Positions 46,455-55,493 of a stretch of 64,000 nucleotides of DNA are shown here, piece after piece. The notes below the pieces were generated by a model. The model had not been told where the DNA came from and did not search any database. It was given only the letters and a program-made list of their open reading frames with translations. Position 1 is the first letter of the stretch. Each line of letters opens with the position of its first letter. Origin of the DNA: Devosia lucknowensis (GTDB lineage: Bacteria; Pseudomonadota; Alphaproteobacteria; Rhizobiales; Devosiaceae); contig NZ_FXWK01000002.1 in the NCBI RefSeq assembly GCF_900177655.1, positions 124,001-188,000 of the forward strand, read 5' to 3'. The translations under genes were made by a program, and so were the position numbers.

Positions 46455-47684
46455 TTACTGGGCCTGCCAGGTCTGCTTGGGCAGGACGATGGCGCTGGCG
46501 CCCTCACGTTCCGAAGGCTCGATGGCAACGAATACGCCATTCTGCCACTGGCCGGTCCACCAGAGATCACGAAGCTGGTTATCTTCGAGCCTGGTTTCCC
46601 CCAGGATGGTGGTGAAGGTGCCGCTCGAGAGCTCCTCGGCCACGGCATCGCGGTCGAGACCCACCCGCTTGATGGCTTCCTCAAGCATTTCGAGACCGGC
46701 GTAGGTCATCTGCGAGGCCCAGAAGTCCGGTGCCTGGCCGATGAAGTCGGTGTGGCGCTGCCGGTAGTCCATCAGGGCCTGGTTGGAGGTATCGATACCG
46801 CCGAGGCTGAGGATGCCTTCGGTATTTTCACCATTGGCCGCCAGGTAGGTTGGGAACGGCGTGCCGACACCGAGGTAGAAGACATCGGGATTGTACGACG
46901 CGACCTGGGCCTGCTGCGTCAGCGCAAAGGTATCGGGCGGATAGGAAAAGGCGACAAAGCTGTCCGCACCGGAGGCCTGCGCCTCGTTGATCATCGGCGA
47001 GAAATCGGTGGTCCCGGGAGGATAGGTGCGATCCATCACGATATTGAGGCCGGCCTCTGCAAACGTCGCGCGCGCGGCGTTGACAAGGTCGATACCAAAG
47101 CCGTCCGCAACAGAAATGATAGCCACATCGCCGTTGATCTCGCCTGACGCATGGGCAGCAGCGAGAACTTCGGACAGCGCGCCGGCGTAGTCGGCGCCGC
47201 CGCCCAGAAGCCAGAAACTGCGCGTCCAGCGCTCGGCAAATTCAGGAGCCTTGTCGGTAACGGCAGCCGAGGCAATCAGTGGGTAGCCGAAGCGATCGAG
47301 AAGAGGCGCAACCGCGAGATTGAAGCCCGTGCCCCATGGCGAGAGAACGAAATCGACCTGGTCCTGGGTGACCAGCCGCTCAACGGCGCGGACGACTTCT
47401 TCGGCCGAGGAGCGGTCATCGTATTCGACCACTTCGATGGGCAGGCGCGTACCATCGGGCAGTTCCAGACCGCCTGCCTCGTTTACCTCATGCACCCAAA
47501 GCTTGTAGTTGGGGATCGTTGTAATGCCGGCGCCGCCAGCATTGCCGCCTGTCATGGATACGGCATAGCCGATCTTGACCGACGTACGATCCTGCGCGGA
47601 AACCGCGGAGAGACTGGTGCTAGCCAATAGCGTTGCGGCAGCACATAGCGTCTGCAGGGCGAGCCTGCGGGAAACGAGTGTCAT
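46455..47684 (-). CDS. LivK-type ABC substrate-binding protein
   Basis: 409-residue periplasmic binding protein of the HAAT/Peripla_BP_6 family. The signal peptide ends near AVSAQ-D (about residue 30). Mature motifs are VKIGYAVSMTGGNAGGAG, EVVEYDDRSSAEEVVRAVERL and the domain around DVFYLGVGTPFPTYLA. ATG 47684 has an AGGAGGA site. First gene of the operon ending in the vanillin dehydrogenase-like enzyme and divergent from an AraC regulator, so its ligand is probably not a plain branched-chain amino acid; an aromatic is a fair guess. Confidence 0.9.
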   Translation of the reverse strand: MTLVSRRLALQTLCAAATLLASTSLSAVSAQDRTSVKIGYAVSMTGGNAGGAGITTIPNYKLWVHEVNEAGGLELPDGTRLPIEVVEYDDRSSAEEVVRAVERLVTQDQVDFVLSPWGTGFNLAVAPLLDRFGYPLIASAAVTDKAPEFAERWTRSFWLLGGGADYAGALSEVLAAAHASGEINGDVAIISVADGFGIDLVNAARATFAEAGLNIVMDRTYPPGTTDFSPMINEAQASGADSFVAFSYPPDTFALTQQAQVASYNPDVFYLGVGTPFPTYLAANGENTEGILSLGGIDTSNQALMDYRQRHTDFIGQAPDFWASQMTYAGLEMLEEAIKRVGLDRDAVAEELSSGTFTTILGETRLEDNQLRDLWWTGQWQNGVFVAIEPSEREGASAIVLPKQTWQAQ

Positions 47685-47783
47685 TGGTTCCTCCTGTGCC
47701 CCTGAGCGGGCATCGAGGCGCCATGGGATCTTTATCCTCTTGGGCGCTTGAGACAGACCGTAACGCAGCACCCCTGCATACAG

Positions 47784-47796
47784 AAATAGACTATTT
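47784..47796. promoter_or_regulatory. Palindrome in araC-type/livK divergent promoter
   Basis: AAATAG-A-CTATTT, a perfect 13-bp palindrome near the middle of the 151-bp divergent gap, 39 bp before the AraC-type start. It is the best operator candidate in the gap, although AraC-type proteins more often bind direct repeats. Confidence 0.4.
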
Positions 47797-47835
47797 ACGG
47801 AGAAACTTGTACTTTTGCTGCCTAGAGGATTTTTG

Positions 47836-48729
47836 ATGAGATCGATGGAGCGGAGGGGGACCGATAGAGCCCATCTCGACCTGGCGATCGAGGTCGAGAG
47901 CCAGGCGATCGCGACAACGCTGGACGTGTCGGAATGGACGCTGCTGGGACGGCGCAATCGCATTTTCGTGCTGCCAGCAGGGACAGGGACGATCAACTAT
48001 GCGGGCGAAGTTACCGCCATCCAATCACCGACCCTGGTCTGGATCCCGACAGGGAAACCAGCACAGCTGACCTTGCAGGCTGGTTCGCGCGGAGCATGGC
48101 TTGCCATTTCGGACGCGCTTCTGGGGCAGGTCGCCCTGCCCGGCAACATTGCCGAAGACATCAGACGGCTGTCGCAGCAGCCGCAGCTGGGCACTCGCAT
48201 CGAGCGCGACCTTGCGGGGCGTCTCATCACCCTCTTTGCGACCATGGAAAGTGAATTGCGCGACAATCGTGCTGGTGCCCAGGAGATGGTGCGCCACCAG
48301 CTGGCGATCGTGTCGATCCTGCTCTGGCGCAGCTCGGACATCAGTGCCACAGCGCGCCAACCAGCACCGCGGGCTCTGGTCAACAATTTTCTGCGCCTTG
48401 TCGATCAGCAAATGCGTGGACACTGGTCCGTTGCCGACTACGCCCGCTATCTCGGTGTCAGCGTCGACCGGCTCAATACCGCTGTCATGCGCGCCACGGG
48501 CCAGTCGCCACTGGCGCTTATCCACGGCCGACTGATGAGTGAGGCACGGCAGATGCTGGAAAATTCCGGCATGCACATTGCCGAGATCGCACTGTCGCTG
48601 GGCTTCGACGATCCGGCATATTTTTCGCGCTTCTTCAAAAGGCTCAGTGGTCGCTCGCCTCGGCAATACCGGCTCGAGGCGATCAGAAGCCACGTGGACA
48701 GCGCCGGATCGTTCGCTGCCTGGCCGTGA
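47836..48729 (+). CDS. AraC-family transcriptional regulator
   Basis: 297-residue regulator with a cupin-like N-terminal sensing domain (about 15-130) and a C-terminal double helix-turn-helix (about 200-290) containing WSVADYARYLGVSVDRLNTAV and IAEIALSLGFDDPAYFSRFFK. ATG 47836 has an AGAGGA site; ATG 47845 is an alternative. Divergent from the liv-aldehyde dehydrogenase operon, which it probably activates with the imported compound as effector. Confidence 0.9.
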   Translation: MRSMERRGTDRAHLDLAIEVESQAIATTLDVSEWTLLGRRNRIFVLPAGTGTINYAGEVTAIQSPTLVWIPTGKPAQLTLQAGSRGAWLAISDALLGQVALPGNIAEDIRRLSQQPQLGTRIERDLAGRLITLFATMESELRDNRAGAQEMVRHQLAIVSILLWRSSDISATARQPAPRALVNNFLRLVDQQMRGHWSVADYARYLGVSVDRLNTAVMRATGQSPLALIHGRLMSEARQMLENSGMHIAEIALSLGFDDPAYFSRFFKRLSGRSPRQYRLEAIRSHVDSAGSFAAWP

Positions 48730-48733
48730 CGGC

Positions 48734-48765
48734 GATACTGGCCGCGCCCGGACGCGGCCAGTATC
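48734..48765. terminator. Bidirectional terminator, AraC-type gene and iron operon
   Basis: 13-bp perfect stem GATACTGGCCGCG / CGCGGCCAGTATC with a 6-nt loop, lying between converging stops at 48729 and 48770. One of the strongest hairpins in the window. Confidence 0.75.
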
Positions 48766-48769
48766 AACC

Positions 48770-49729
48770 TCAACGCGGGAGTGGGACGAAGTCCCTGCCC
48801 GAGATTTGCGAGATCAGCATGTAGGTGAGCACCCCAAGCCCATAGAACGAGGCGGCCGATGCTTCCTCGCGCGGGATGATGATGAGCTGGTTCTCGCGGC
48901 AGGCATGCAGGAACTCACAGAAGTTGGGTAGCGCCGCTTCGAGAGCGTCGCGCGCATCTTCCGGCGTCTGCAGAGCATCCGTGCGATAGGTGGCGAACAC
49001 GAAATCGGCGTCGAATTCAGGCATGGTTTCAGCGCTGAATTCGGCGCTCTGATTGGCAGCAATGGCCTCGACGCGGTCCGGGAATGTGAAGCCCGCGTCC
49101 CGCATGACTTTGCCGAGGGCGCCATAGGTATGCTCGATATAGAGCTTGCCGTCATTGGCCTGGATGACGCTGGCACTCACAGAACCGGGTTCGATCAGGC
49201 GACGAATCTGTTCGATCTGACCATCGTAGCGGGTTTTGAGGATAGCAAGACGGTCCTGGGTGCCGGTGAGGTCGGACAGCACCTCGAAGATTGCAAAGGG
49301 TTCGCGCACCGTATCATCAAGCACGACGGTGGGGGCAATCGCCTGCAGTTGCTCCACATCGGCAGTCTGCCAGGCAGTGGTCAGGATAATGTCGGGCTCG
49401 AGCGCGGCCACGGCCTCAACGTCTGCCGGCAGGTTACCGACGAACTGGATCTCGGAATTGTCGAAGTCGACGCCGGTCAGCACCTTGCTGGACCGGATGA
49501 ACGGGACGCCCTGCTCCGTCGTGCGGCCGTGGCTGCCAATCGGCATGACGCCGAGTTCGATCAGCGGAACGGTCAGCGACAGGTCGTGCAGAGACACGAT
49601 GCGCTTCGGAGCGACGGGGATTTCGACCGTGCGACCTGCGTCATCGGTGAAGGTGCGCGTTTCTTGCGCCAGCGCAGGCGTGACAAGCACTGCCACGGCA
49701 AACAGTATGGAAGACAGCAGGCGTTTCAT
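48770..49729 (-). CDS. Siderophore-type ABC binding protein (pair B, second copy)
   Basis: 319-residue FepB/BtuF-class periplasmic protein with a signal peptide (cleavage near PALAQ-E). Blocks are RTFTDDAGRTVEIPVAPKRI and LEPDIILTTAWQTADVEQL. It resembles the protein encoded at 50681-51655, including the shared LIELG...GVDF-N segment, so the two are paralogues. ATG 49729 has GGAGAG upstream. Last gene of the minus-strand iron operon, separated from the iron-sulfur protein gene by 43 bp. Confidence 0.88.
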   Translation of the reverse strand: MKRLLSSILFAVAVLVTPALAQETRTFTDDAGRTVEIPVAPKRIVSLHDLSLTVPLIELGVMPIGSHGRTTEQGVPFIRSSKVLTGVDFDNSEIQFVGNLPADVEAVAALEPDIILTTAWQTADVEQLQAIAPTVVLDDTVREPFAIFEVLSDLTGTQDRLAILKTRYDGQIEQIRRLIEPGSVSASVIQANDGKLYIEHTYGALGKVMRDAGFTFPDRVEAIAANQSAEFSAETMPEFDADFVFATYRTDALQTPEDARDALEAALPNFCEFLHACRENQLIIIPREEASAASFYGLGVLTYMLISQISGRDFVPLPR

Positions 49730-49772
49730 TGTTCTCTCCAGGGATCGGATCAGGTGGGGCCTGAAGCTCGGT

Positions 49773-50681
49773 TCAGTGGGTCTGCTCAACGGTGACGGTC
49801 TCGAGGCACCAGCGCAGGGTGTTCTGCCCCTCGCCCTCGACGATGGAGCTGCAATTGCCCTGCACGAAAAATTCCCGTGCCTGCATGTGAACGGCGAGCC
49901 GGGTGCCGGCAACCTCGGCGCCGAGGGTCAGGCGCGAACCAGCGACAGGATCTGCAGGAATATCGCCTTCCAGATGTACGGCATCGGCGGGGCTGCCGTG
50001 CTCGGTCGCCCAGTTCAGCGCCGCCAGCTCCGCGACCTGAACCGGCTCGGGCATATCGGTCCGGCCCTTGTAGGTCGGCAGATAGAGCCGACCCTTCCCG
50101 AGGGCCACGAGAAAGGCGCCGGCGTGGTCGGCTGTCATCCGTCCATATCGCTGGCGCTGCGGCATCACGACGATGGATGCAGCGAAGCGGCAACCGCCGA
50201 TATGGGTGCATTGGACGATATGGAATTGTCCCGGGTCGGCGGCGGCGACCAGGGCCTTGTAGGTGGAAAAGCCGTGTCGGGCGCAGCAGGCATCGCGTCG
50301 GCTGTCCGTGCAGCACAGAATGACCTGACGCGGGTCGTGGCGTCCGGCGAACAGTTCTCCATCGGCATAGGCACGGATCGCTGCAACCAACTCGGCTTCG
50401 TCATCGAAGTTGGCGACGACGCCTTCGGGCAAGGCATGGAGCGTCGCGAGGGACCCCTCGGCCTCGACTTTGTCGATCAGCGCCACATGCAGGCCGGACT
50501 GGGCTGCATCATGGATCGCCTCACTGAGCGCGGGCGACATGTCGGCCGACTCCCAACGCGGCCTACGCCACTTGCCGCGCGGCCAGGCCAGCATCAAAGC
50601 CCGCTCCGGCGCGTCGCCTGTTCCCGCGAGCGGTTCGCCCCTCTCGCGGCACAAATCCGTGCAGAAGACATGCTTGCCCAT
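49773..50681 (-). CDS. Sucrase/ferredoxin-like iron-sulfur protein
   Basis: 302-residue protein of the sucrase/ferredoxin-like family (thioredoxin-like ferredoxin fold). The key block CCTDSRRDACCARHG has C123, C124, C132 and C133. A second block QCTHIGGCRFAASI has H160 and C164, where most relatives read GGHRFA. These should hold a [2Fe-2S] cluster. N-terminal C7 and C11 are extra. It starts at ATG 50681, sharing a base with the preceding binding-protein stop (TAATG). Inside a siderophore operon it is a good candidate for reductive iron release; that is inference. Confidence 0.8.
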   Translation of the reverse strand: MGKHVFCTDLCRERGEPLAGTGDAPERALMLAWPRGKWRRPRWESADMSPALSEAIHDAAQSGLHVALIDKVEAEGSLATLHALPEGVVANFDDEAELVAAIRAYADGELFAGRHDPRQVILCCTDSRRDACCARHGFSTYKALVAAADPGQFHIVQCTHIGGCRFAASIVVMPQRQRYGRMTADHAGAFLVALGKGRLYLPTYKGRTDMPEPVQVAELAALNWATEHGSPADAVHLEGDIPADPVAGSRLTLGAEVAGTRLAVHMQAREFFVQGNCSSIVEGEGQNTLRWCLETVTVEQTH

Positions 50682-51655
50682 TACGGAGCTTCGGTAAAAG
50701 GCGTGAAGGGCCGGCCGGCGACATTGTTTTCGACGAGTTCCAGAGCAAGCTCGAGGCCGGTCATGGTGCTGCCGAACGTCGGTCCTGGCAGGAGGATCAT
50801 CTGGCCATTCTGGCAGGCGGTCAGCGCCTGGCACCAGCCGGGCGCAAACTTCTCGTAGGCAGCGCGGATCGCGTCAGGCGTGGCATCGGGCTGCTGGCGG
50901 TAGAACCCGAAGATGAAATCGGCGTCCAGTTCCTGGATGAGTTCCGCGCTCCACGAAACCTGCGTCTCGGCGATTTCTGAAACGGCCTTGGGCTGGCTGA
51001 AGCCCAGATCGCCCAGGACCTGAGTGATCGCACCCAGATTGGCGCGGTACACCCAAAGTTCCTCGCCGTCGGGGAACATGAACGTGGTCGTTGCAGAGAT
51101 CGAAGCGGTATCGCCGATGAACCCCCTGGTTCGTTCGATATTGCTCTGGTAGCGCGCGAAACGGGCTTCGAAGTCGCCGGCCTTGCCGCTGACGTCTGCA
51201 AGGGTTCGAAGAGTCTCGACGAGCCCCAGTGCGCCATTGTCGATCACCAGCGTGGGCGCAATCTTCTGAAGCTGCTCGACAACAGCCGGATCGGTGTAGG
51301 TGCCGCCGATGATGAGGTCGGGATCAAGCGCGGCGATAGCCTCGATATCGATCTGATTGAAGAGACCTACGAACTTGATGTCCGTGTTGGAGAAGTCGAC
51401 ACCCAGCGTATCCATCCCTCCGCGCATGAAGGTCTTGCCTTCTTCATCGAGGCGTCCGGCGCTGCCGACCACCGGAGCTCCAAGTTCGAGCAAAGGCAGG
51501 GCGACGATCTGGTCGTTGAGAGCCACGATACGCTGCGGAGCGGACGGGATGTCGAAGGTACCGTTTGCGGCGGTGATCGAGCGGGTGTCGTTCGCGAATG
51601 CGGGGACTACAGCAAGCCCAGCGAGGGCGGCTATGACGAAAAAGAGGCGACGCAT
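50681..51655 (-). CDS. Siderophore-type ABC binding protein (pair B, first copy)
   Basis: 324-residue FepB/BtuF-class binding protein with a signal peptide ending near PAFAN-D. It has IPSAPQRIVALNDQIVALPLLELG and LDPDLIIGGTYTDPAVVEQL. Paralogue of the protein at 48770-49729. It follows the FecCD-type permease by 14 bp, so it is the probable partner of the minus-strand importer. Confidence 0.88.
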   Translation of the reverse strand: MRRLFFVIAALAGLAVVPAFANDTRSITAANGTFDIPSAPQRIVALNDQIVALPLLELGAPVVGSAGRLDEEGKTFMRGGMDTLGVDFSNTDIKFVGLFNQIDIEAIAALDPDLIIGGTYTDPAVVEQLQKIAPTLVIDNGALGLVETLRTLADVSGKAGDFEARFARYQSNIERTRGFIGDTASISATTTFMFPDGEELWVYRANLGAITQVLGDLGFSQPKAVSEIAETQVSWSAELIQELDADFIFGFYRQQPDATPDAIRAAYEKFAPGWCQALTACQNGQMILLPGPTFGSTMTGLELALELVENNVAGRPFTPFTEAP

Positions 51656-51669
51656 GAGTTAACTCCGGG

Positions 51670-52740
51670 TCAGGATGGATTGCTGGGTCGGCTGCGGACA
51701 AGCAGGATCACGAACACGGGGACGCCAATAAGCGCCGTGATCACGCCGGCCGGAAGCTGGATAGGGGCAAAGGCTGCGCGACCGATGAGGTCGGCCACCA
51801 TCACGAGAAGCGCTCCCGTGAGCGCAACCAGCAGCAGGTGGAGGCCCATCCCCGAGGGGGCAAGCCGACGCGCAGAGTGGGGCGCGATGAGGCCGACAAA
51901 GCCAAGCGGACCAACCACCGACGTCGCGATAGCGGCGCATCCGACGGCTACGGCCAGTTCGATATTGCGCACTGCAGCGACCCGAACACCAAGGCCCGTC
52001 GCTGCCGCTTCGCCAAAGCGCAGAGCGCTCATCGACCGGCTTATGACCAGAAGCATTGGCAGCAGCACGGCGCCCCAGATGAGGAGGGTGCAGACGTCGT
52101 TCCAGTTTGCGGCGTTGATCGATCCGGCAAGCCAATTGAGCGCAGACATGGCGCGGTCGATTTCGCCATAGGTCAGGAGGGCCGATGTAATCGACGAGAT
52201 GAAGGCAGAGAGGCCGATGCCCATGAGGATGAAGCGAATGGCGCTGCCGCCATTGTGCGTCCTGGACAACCCACGGATCACAAGCGCAACCAGGATGGAA
52301 CCCAAGAAAGCCGCCCATGGGCGCCAGGTCATGACGAGGTCGGGGAAAAGAACGGTGAGCGTCACGACCGCAAGGGCAGCACCCTGGCTGACGCCGACAA
52401 GAGAAGGATCAGCCAGGCTGTTGCGCGTCACATTCTGCAGCGCGGCACCCGAGAGCGCCATCATTGCGCCTGCAAGGGCAGCGACCAGGGTGCGCGGAAA
52501 CCGGAACTCCCAGACGACGTTGTCGATGGCGCGGGAAATGGTCACGCCGCGCAGTGTTTCCCATACCTGGTCGAGGGCAACGCCATAGGTCCCGGTGCCG
52601 AGGCTGATGGCCGACACCGCAAGAAGCAGGAGCGCGAGGATTGCCAGAACCACCAGCGCCCGCAATGGCATGCGTAGCGCCAGAAGTTCACCCCGGCTTC
52701 GGACAGTCCAATGACGGGCTGGCGACATGGACGTCATCAC
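51670..52740 (-). CDS. FecCD-type siderophore ABC permease (minus set, second)
   Basis: 356-residue permease of the FecCD family with about ten hydrophobic segments, the conserved LRFPRTLVAALAGAMMALSGAALQ-type N-terminal region (seen in parts), and GPLGFVGLIAPHSARRL. GTG 52740 overlaps the upstream stop as GTGA; ATG 52737 is equally possible. Partner of the next permease upstream. Confidence 0.9.
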   Translation of the reverse strand: MMTSMSPARHWTVRSRGELLALRMPLRALVVLAILALLLLAVSAISLGTGTYGVALDQVWETLRGVTISRAIDNVVWEFRFPRTLVAALAGAMMALSGAALQNVTRNSLADPSLVGVSQGAALAVVTLTVLFPDLVMTWRPWAAFLGSILVALVIRGLSRTHNGGSAIRFILMGIGLSAFISSITSALLTYGEIDRAMSALNWLAGSINAANWNDVCTLLIWGAVLLPMLLVISRSMSALRFGEAAATGLGVRVAAVRNIELAVAVGCAAIATSVVGPLGFVGLIAPHSARRLAPSGMGLHLLLVALTGALLVMVADLIGRAAFAPIQLPAGVITALIGVPVFVILLVRSRPSNPS

Positions 52741-53759
52741 CGTGTTCTCCGGCGAACAAGGTGGACGAACAGCGGTGCACCGATCATGGCTGTGATGATG
52801 CCGGTGGAGATTTCACGCGGCGGAATAGCGATGCGCGCGACGATGTCGACCGACAAAAGATAGATGGCGCCCGTCAGCGCCGCATAGGGCACGATCCACC
52901 GATAATCGGAGCCGACGTAAAGGCGGACGACGTGCGGGATCACTAGGCCGATGAAGCCGAGCGGCCCGGCCAGCGCCACCGAGCATGCGGTGAGGACAAC
53001 CACAACGGCGAGGAGTTGCGCCTTGAGCGCCGCGGTCCGGACACCCAGGGCCTGAGCAACTTCGTCGCCCATGGCGAGGACGGTGACGCGCGGCGCCAGC
53101 AGAATGCCGGCGACGAGAGCTATGGCCATGGGCGGGCCAACGTAGACAAGGAGCGTGATGTCGCGGCCGGCAAGGCCGCCGGTAAGCCAGACCCTCAGGT
53201 TCTCGAACGTATCCTGGTTAAGCAGGTGCACTACGGAGGTGACAGCTGCAAGAAAGGCACTGACCGATGCGCCGGCCAGGGTCATACTGAGTGGCGTTGC
53301 GCCACCGGGCGCAAGCCGCGCGATGACATAGACGATGATTGCTGCGCCCAGAGCACCAGCCATTGCAATCCAGGGCGTCAAGGCCATGACGGTGATGCCG
53401 AATACCGAGGTTGCTAAAACGACCGCGAAGGCTGCGCCAGTGGTCAGTCCAAGGAGCGCGGGATCGGCCAGCGGGTTGCGCGTCACGCCCTGCATTATTG
53501 CCCCGGCAAGCGACAGGCCCGCGCCGACGACGAGCGCAAAAACAGCACGGGGCAGGCGCAGATTGACCACGATCGCATGATCGAAAACGTTGGGGTCGAA
53601 CCGCGTCAGCGCCTCGAACACCGTGACTACGGACAGCGGCTTGGCGCCGACGCCGATATGGAGTGCGAAGGCCAGGCCCGCCACAGCCAGCAGTACCGGC
53701 AGACCGATCCAGGCGCGAACGCGGTGGCGCACCACTGGCGGCATGGTCATCTGGTTCAT
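52737..53759 (-). CDS. FecCD-type siderophore ABC permease (minus set, first)
   Basis: 340-residue permease with LRLPRAVFALVVGAGLSLAG, QGVTRNPLADPALLGLTTGAAF and GPLGFIGLVIPHVVRL, all FecCD hallmarks. ATG 53759 overlaps the ATPase stop as ATGA. It forms a heterodimer with the next permease. Confidence 0.92.
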   Translation of the reverse strand: MNQMTMPPVVRHRVRAWIGLPVLLAVAGLAFALHIGVGAKPLSVVTVFEALTRFDPNVFDHAIVVNLRLPRAVFALVVGAGLSLAGAIMQGVTRNPLADPALLGLTTGAAFAVVLATSVFGITVMALTPWIAMAGALGAAIIVYVIARLAPGGATPLSMTLAGASVSAFLAAVTSVVHLLNQDTFENLRVWLTGGLAGRDITLLVYVGPPMAIALVAGILLAPRVTVLAMGDEVAQALGVRTAALKAQLLAVVVVLTACSVALAGPLGFIGLVIPHVVRLYVGSDYRWIVPYAALTGAIYLLSVDIVARIAIPPREISTGIITAMIGAPLFVHLVRRRTR

Positions 53760-54562
53760 TGTGCGGCCTCGGCCACGCGACGGCGCCCGCCATTGGGAAC
53801 GCAGACCAGACGTCCACTTGCCGGATCGCGCAGGATCGACGCGTCGAGATCGAAAACTTCCTTGAGGCGTTCGGCGGTAAAGGTCTCGTCGGGAGTACCA
53901 GCGGAGACAATGCGGCCCGCCTTCATCATAACGAGGTAGTCGGCATAGGCGGCGGCGAGACTGAGCTCGTGCAGCACCACGACGAGCGTCCGTCCCTGCT
54001 CGTGCGCAAGGCTGGCAAGCAGATCCATGAGATCGACCTGAACCTTGAGGTCGAGAAAGGTGGTGGGCTCATCGAGCAGCACAAGTTTGGTGTCCTGCGC
54101 CAGCACCATGGCGATCCAGCATCGCTGCCGCTGCCCGCCAGACAGCGTATCCACGGCGCGGTCGGCAAAATCGGCGATGCCGGCCACCGACATGGCAGCG
54201 TTCACCGCGTCCTCATCCTTGCGGGACCACTGCCGCAAAAGGGCCTGATGCGGGTAACGACCCTGCGCAACAAGTTCGCGCACGATCAGACCTTCGGGCG
54301 CGACCGGACCTTGCGGCAGGAGACCAAGTTGCGCCGCGACGGTGCGCGTGGGCAAGCGATGGAGGTCCTTGCCGTCCAGCAGGACGTGCCCACCGGTGGG
54401 AGACAGGATACGGGCCATGGTCTTGAGCAAGGTCGACTTGCCCGAGCCATTGGCGCCGATCAGCGCCGTGACCTGACCGTCAGGGACGATCAGATCGACG
54501 GCGTCCAGCACTGTCACATCGGCATAGCCGGCCCGGATGTTCTGTGCTTCGAGCCGGCTCAT
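53756..54562 (-). CDS. FecE-type siderophore ABC ATPase (minus set)
   Basis: 268-residue ATPase with Walker A GANGSGKST, signature [13 protein letters not shown], Walker B LVLLDEPTTFLDL and H-loop VVLHELSLA. Start ATG 54562 is preferred to GTG 54568 because GGGGAGG is 5 nt upstream of the ATG. It energises the permease pair encoded downstream. Confidence 0.92.
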   Translation of the reverse strand: MSRLEAQNIRAGYADVTVLDAVDLIVPDGQVTALIGANGSGKSTLLKTMARILSPTGGHVLLDGKDLHRLPTRTVAAQLGLLPQGPVAPEGLIVRELVAQGRYPHQALLRQWSRKDEDAVNAAMSVAGIADFADRAVDTLSGGQRQRCWIAMVLAQDTKLVLLDEPTTFLDLKVQVDLMDLLASLAHEQGRTLVVVLHELSLAAAYADYLVMMKAGRIVSAGTPDETFTAERLKEVFDLDASILRDPASGRLVCVPNGGRRRVAEAAQ

Positions 54563-54578
54563 GCCCACCTCCCCAGGA

Positions 54579-55481
54579 TCAGCGCGTCGACGCCAGACCG
54601 TAGATGCGCTCGATGTCGTCGAGCATCAGGTGCGCCGCGTAGATGCCGCCCGCTGTGTTCCAGACGATCTCGCTGACGCGCTGTGCCTTGCCGGCCCTGA
54701 CGCCTTCGAGGTTGAGCCAGAGCGGATCGTTGAGCCATTCGTCCAGATTGGCCGTAGCTTCATCGGCGTTGAGATCGTCGGAGAAGTAGAAAATCCGGTC
54801 GCCTTCCATCTCAGGAATGCGTTCCGTGGTCACTTCCTCGGCGAACTCGTTCTTGTCCTGTGCAGCGGCGCGCTTGAAGCCGATCTGGCCGAGCGCCAGC
54901 CCGGCGAACGTGTCCTTGTAGTAGATGCGGGTGCGATTGGGCGCAAAGCGCACCAGCGATATCTCTTCGTTCACCGCATCACCGAGGGCATCATGCAAGC
55001 GCTGCGTGCGGTCGATGAACCCGGTCACTGCGGCCTTGCCTGCATCTGACTGGCCGATGGTGTCGGCATAGAACTGGAGGTTTTTCTGCCAGTCGCCGCC
55101 GATGGTTTCCGTCATGACGGTCGGGGCAATGGCCGAAAGCTGCGGGTAGATGCTCTCCTGACGCACCTTGGTGCCCAGGATCAGGTCGGGCTCGAGGGTA
55201 GCGAGGATTTCCAGGTTCACCGCAAGCTCGGTGCCCAGGTTGACCGTGTCGGCGAGCGGCTCTGCGATGTGATCATACCAGGGGTCGCCGCTCCAGCTCT
55301 GGACGGCACCGACCGGGGTCACGCCAAGAAAAAGCAGAGCCTCGGTGCCTTCGTTGGTCAGAATAACAACGCGCTGCGGGTTATCCGGCACCTCGGTGAC
55401 GCCCATGGCGTGGGTCACTTCGCGCGCCTGAGCGGATGTCGCGAGCACGGCCGCGAAAGCTAGGGTGATGAGGGTACGCAA
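54579..55481 (-). CDS. Siderophore-type ABC binding protein (pair A, second copy)
   Basis: 300-residue binding protein of the YfiY/FecB-like class with a signal peptide ending near SAQA-RE. It carries VVILTNEGTEALLFLGVTPVGAV and GDPWYDHI, signatures shared with Bacillus citrate-hydroxamate siderophore binders. Start is TTG 55481 with AAGGAG upstream. It is a tandem paralogue of the gene just upstream, similar along the whole length, which points to a duplication with possible ligand divergence. Confidence 0.87.
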   Translation of the reverse strand: MRTLITLAFAAVLATSAQAREVTHAMGVTEVPDNPQRVVILTNEGTEALLFLGVTPVGAVQSWSGDPWYDHIAEPLADTVNLGTELAVNLEILATLEPDLILGTKVRQESIYPQLSAIAPTVMTETIGGDWQKNLQFYADTIGQSDAGKAAVTGFIDRTQRLHDALGDAVNEEISLVRFAPNRTRIYYKDTFAGLALGQIGFKRAAAQDKNEFAEEVTTERIPEMEGDRIFYFSDDLNADEATANLDEWLNDPLWLNLEGVRAGKAQRVSEIVWNTAGGIYAAHLMLDDIERIYGLASTR

Positions 55482-55493
55482 GCTGAAAACTCC

